Origin: an uncultured Chitinophagales bacterium
Lineage (GTDB): Bacteria; Bacteroidota; Bacteroidia; Chitinophagales; Chitinophagaceae
Direction of reading: 5' to 3'
NCBI GenBank assembly: GCA_946886475.1
Contig: CAMPIQ010000085.1
Coordinates: forward strand, 1-15,293
Length of the DNA: 15,293 nucleotides
The translations under genes were made by a program, and so were the position numbers. The number at the start of each line of letters is the position of its first letter. Positions within the stretch are counted from its first letter, which is position 1. Under the pieces are notes generated by a model. It saw nothing but the letters and a program-made list of their open reading frames with translations, made no database searches and was not told where the DNA came from. Shown piece by piece: positions 12,678 to 15,293 of this stretch.

Positions 12678-15290
12678 ATGAAAAAAAACAGGTTCCCCCT
12701 GCCTCAAAATAATTATCTGATCCCAAGAGCCTGCTGGATCATTATTCTTTTTATTACCTGGGTTACAGCCTCCTCACAGGAAGTTCGTATAACCACAACA
12801 ATTATCGACAGTTCCCAACCCGGTTTCCGTACTGTAATAGCCGGAATTGAATATAAAAAAGGTCCGCTTCATAGATTTTTCTGGGGGTCGCATTACCGTA
12901 AGGAGTGGACTACACCTGTTAAGGTGCCTGTAATAAATCTGGATTCAATTGCCGGAGGTTTAACCGCTACTGAACAGGGTGGCGGAAGGCAGACCAAAAC
13001 GCTGAGGCTTGAGGATTCCAGGGGTAAAGAATATGTATTGAGGTCGGTGAATAAAGACTACAGGGGTGCTTTACCTGAAATTGCACAGGGTACTTTTATT
13101 GAGGACCTGGCAAGAGACCAGGTAAGTTCCGCGCATCCTTTTGCAGCCATAACCATTCCGCCCTTAATTGAAGCCGCTGCCATTTATCACACCAATCCTG
13201 TTATTGTATTTGTACCCTATACGCCCAGCCTCGGAAAGTATAATGAAACATTTGCCAACCTGCTTTGTCTGTTTGAAGAAAGACCAGATGATGACCAGTC
13301 GGATGCCTCCAATTTTGGTTTTTCAAAAAATGTGGTGGGTAGTGAAAAACTACTTGAAAACACCAGGGAAGAAAACGACCACCAGGTTGAACAGGAAGCA
13401 CTGGTAAGAGCCAGGCTTTTTGATATGTTCATTGGAGACTGGGGCCGGCATGAAGACCAGTGGAGGTGGGCTAAATTTGATATTGATGATTTCAAAGTAT
13501 ACCGTCCCATTCCGCGTGACCGTGATCAGACCTGGACAAAGTTTGACGGCTTTTTAACCAGAAAGGTTACCGGTGCAGAAGCGCTGGAACATTTGCAAAC
13601 ATTTGATCACAGGATCAAAAATATTAAGAAGTATAATTTTCCGGCCCGATATCTTGACAGGCGTTTTACCAACCAGGTAAGCCGAAACGAATGGCTGAAA
13701 CAGGTTAAAGAATTACAGGAGGTGCTGACTGATTCATTAATTGAGTCCAGTATAAGAAAATTACCGGCAGAATTATTTTCAATTTCAGGGCCTGAGATCA
13801 TCTCCAAACTAAAATCAAGAAGAGATCTGTTATTGGAAACGGCAGAAAAATATTACAAATTCATAGCCCAGGAGGTTGATGTAGTGGGTTCGGAACAGAA
13901 CGAATTATTCCACATCAATAAAATCAACGATGAAGAAGTTTATGTAAAGATCTATGATTTGAATAAAGAAGGTTTCCCCAAAGACAGTCCTTTTTATTCC
14001 CGTCATTTTCACAGAGATTTTACCGACGAGATCAATATATATGGATTAAAAGGGAGGGACATCTACAGGATCGAAGGATCGGCCAACAACAGGATCAGGA
14101 TCAGAATAGTGGGCGGCCCGGAGAGAGATTCCATTAACAATTTGTCTTCTTCTTCAAAGAATATTACTTACCATGATAACCGGGATAATATAATTACCGG
14201 TAATATAAGAACCAGACTATCAAATGATACAGCTGTTCATAAATACAATTATTATTCTTACAGGTATAATTCAGGCAGTACCATCATTAGGCCCTGGTAT
14301 ACAAATACAAGAGGTATCAATCTTCAATTTGGCTATGATTATACAAAGCAAAGCTGGAGAAAGGATCCGTATGGATGGTTTCAGGCGCTTTATGGATATT
14401 ATTCCATAGATAATAAATCATGGGGTGCAGAGTATGAAGCCCTATTCAACCAGCTGCTTGGAAAATGGGACGTAGCATTGAGCGCAAATTATGACCAGAA
14501 GCTTGAACAGTATTTCTTTGGATTTGGTAACAATACCAGATTTGATTTTGAAAAAGTCACTTATGAATATTATACCAGTGAAGCGGGTGGCTCCATAAAT
14601 TTTATAAGACGCATCAATAAGAACCACACAACTGCCATAAAAGGAATTTTCCAGTCAGTTGAGGTACTAAAAAATAATGCGCATACCTTATCTCAACAAT
14701 TTCCTTTCAATGATCCATCCTCATTTAAAAGAAAAAATTTTTCGGGTGTAGAGGCTAATTATGTTTATCACAACTATAATGATGAAGTAATACCTACCAA
14801 AGGACTTCAGTTTAACATCAGTGGAAACCGGATATTTAATATCTCTGAAAGTGGAAGATCTTTCAACCGGTATAGTGGAATGCTTGGATTTTATTTGCCA
14901 CTAAGCAAGGCTATTTCTTTAGCTGTAAGAACCGGCGCTGCTACCATTACAGGAAATCCTGAATTTTACCAGTTAGCTACGCTGGGTGGTGGTTCTACAC
15001 TTAGAGGTTATTTCAGGCAAAGATTTCATGGGAAGACCATTTTTTATAATGGTACTGACCTTCGCTGGATCTTTAATACGCGGAATTATATATTCAATGG
15101 CAAAATTGGACTGATCGCATTTTTTGATAATGGCAGGGTATGGCAGCCATCAGTTAATTCCGAACAATGGCATATAGGTTATGGAGGCGGCATCATGCTG
15201 GCGCCTTTTAACAAGGTAGCCCTCAGTGTTTATTATGGTCTGTCTGAAGAAACAAGCCGGTTCCATATAAGACTGGGGAAACTATTTTAG
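12678..15290 (+). CDS. Outer-membrane BamA/TamA-type barrel fused to a kinase-like N-terminal module
   Basis: An 870-aa secreted protein: signal/anchor segment about 17-34 (ACWIIILFITWVTASSQ), then two halves. N-terminal half (about 35-400): SHYRKEWTTPVKVPVINLD (71-89); TKTLRLEDSRGKEYVLRSV (106-124); FDMFIGDWGRHEDQWRW (248-264); YRPIPRDRDQTWTKFDG (275-291), a layout recalling CotH/HipA-type kinase folds. A beta-rich linker (about 445-485: INIYGLKGRDIYRIEG, then IRIRIVGGPERD) follows. The C-terminal half (about 545-870) is a D15/Omp85 surface-antigen barrel, with the conserved LGGGSTLRGYF (769-779, R776-G777) of the lid loop and a terminal strand ending in Phe (FHIRLGKLF). No POTRA repeats are visible. 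Membrane insertion or substrate transport is inferred from the barrel only. The gene is divergent from efp, with 141 bp between their starts. Confidence 0.85.
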   Translation: MKKNRFPLPQNNYLIPRACWIIILFITWVTASSQEVRITTTIIDSSQPGFRTVIAGIEYKKGPLHRFFWGSHYRKEWTTPVKVPVINLDSIAGGLTATEQGGGRQTKTLRLEDSRGKEYVLRSVNKDYRGALPEIAQGTFIEDLARDQVSSAHPFAAITIPPLIEAAAIYHTNPVIVFVPYTPSLGKYNETFANLLCLFEERPDDDQSDASNFGFSKNVVGSEKLLENTREENDHQVEQEALVRARLFDMFIGDWGRHEDQWRWAKFDIDDFKVYRPIPRDRDQTWTKFDGFLTRKVTGAEALEHLQTFDHRIKNIKKYNFPARYLDRRFTNQVSRNEWLKQVKELQEVLTDSLIESSIRKLPAELFSISGPEIISKLKSRRDLLLETAEKYYKFIAQEVDVVGSEQNELFHINKINDEEVYVKIYDLNKEGFPKDSPFYSRHFHRDFTDEINIYGLKGRDIYRIEGSANNRIRIRIVGGPERDSINNLSSSSKNITYHDNRDNIITGNIRTRLSNDTAVHKYNYYSYRYNSGSTIIRPWYTNTRGINLQFGYDYTKQSWRKDPYGWFQALYGYYSIDNKSWGAEYEALFNQLLGKWDVALSANYDQKLEQYFFGFGNNTRFDFEKVTYEYYTSEAGGSINFIRRINKNHTTAIKGIFQSVEVLKNNAHTLSQQFPFNDPSSFKRKNFSGVEANYVYHNYNDEVIPTKGLQFNISGNRIFNISESGRSFNRYSGMLGFYLPLSKAISLAVRTGAATITGNPEFYQLATLGGGSTLRGYFRQRFHGKTIFYNGTDLRWIFNTRNYIFNGKIGLIAFFDNGRVWQPSVNSEQWHIGYGGGIMLAPFNKVALSVYYGLSEETSRFHIRLGKLF

Positions 15291-15293
15291 TCA

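Overview
The window looks like a chromosomal segment of a Bacteroidota bacterium, most likely from the Chitinophagaceae or a close relative. The reasons are: AT-rich intergenic DNA without strong Shine-Dalgarno sites; two sites matching the Bacteroidota sigma promoter (a TTG-like -33 element about 19 nt from TAnnTTTG); a type III glutamine synthetase; the efp-accB-accC order; and proteins of Bacteroidota character, such as the outer-membrane barrel fusion and the secreted Asn/Lys-rich protein. I see no phage, IS element, CRISPR array, rRNA or tRNA. Most genes are housekeeping, with a few poorly characterised ones among them.

Layout. (1) 119-2308(+) is glutamine synthetase III, ending at a strong bidirectional terminator. 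Facing it, a 34-residue membrane peptide gene (2437-2541, -) has its own well-matched promoter. Upstream of that lies a two-ATPase Uup-like ABC-F gene (2677-4551, -). (2) 4793-8153 groups stress-type and lipid-phosphate genes. A CsbD-like gene and a diacylglycerol-kinase-family gene run leftward. An App1-like phosphatidate phosphatase, a general stress protein 26-like flavin-binding-fold protein and an unrecognised 196-aa protein run rightward. The kinase and phosphatase start about 21 bp apart and are predicted to act in opposite directions on diacylglycerol/phosphatidate. (3) 8155-9063(-) is an MltD-like lytic transglycosylase, followed by a small secreted, highly charged protein (9256-9720, +) that ends at a perfect 17-bp-stem terminator. 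(4) 9773-12536(-) is efp-accB-accC: elongation factor P and the two acetyl-CoA carboxylase subunits that carry and carboxylate biotin. Both gaps around accB contain heptanucleotide repeats. (5) 12678-15290(+) encodes an 870-aa outer-membrane protein. Its C-terminus is a BamA/TamA-type barrel, but its N-terminal half is an unusual kinase-like module instead of POTRA domains.

Several start codons were reassigned from the longest open frame: App1-like 5966 (or 6020), stress protein 7066, accB 11676 and efp 12536. accC begins with GTG. The points most worth a second look are the kinase-like/barrel fusion with a glycine where a catalytic Asp would be expected, the divergent lipid kinase/phosphatase stress cluster, the 34-aa peptide with its own promoter, the heptad repeats around accB, and the non-canonical tip loop of EF-P.
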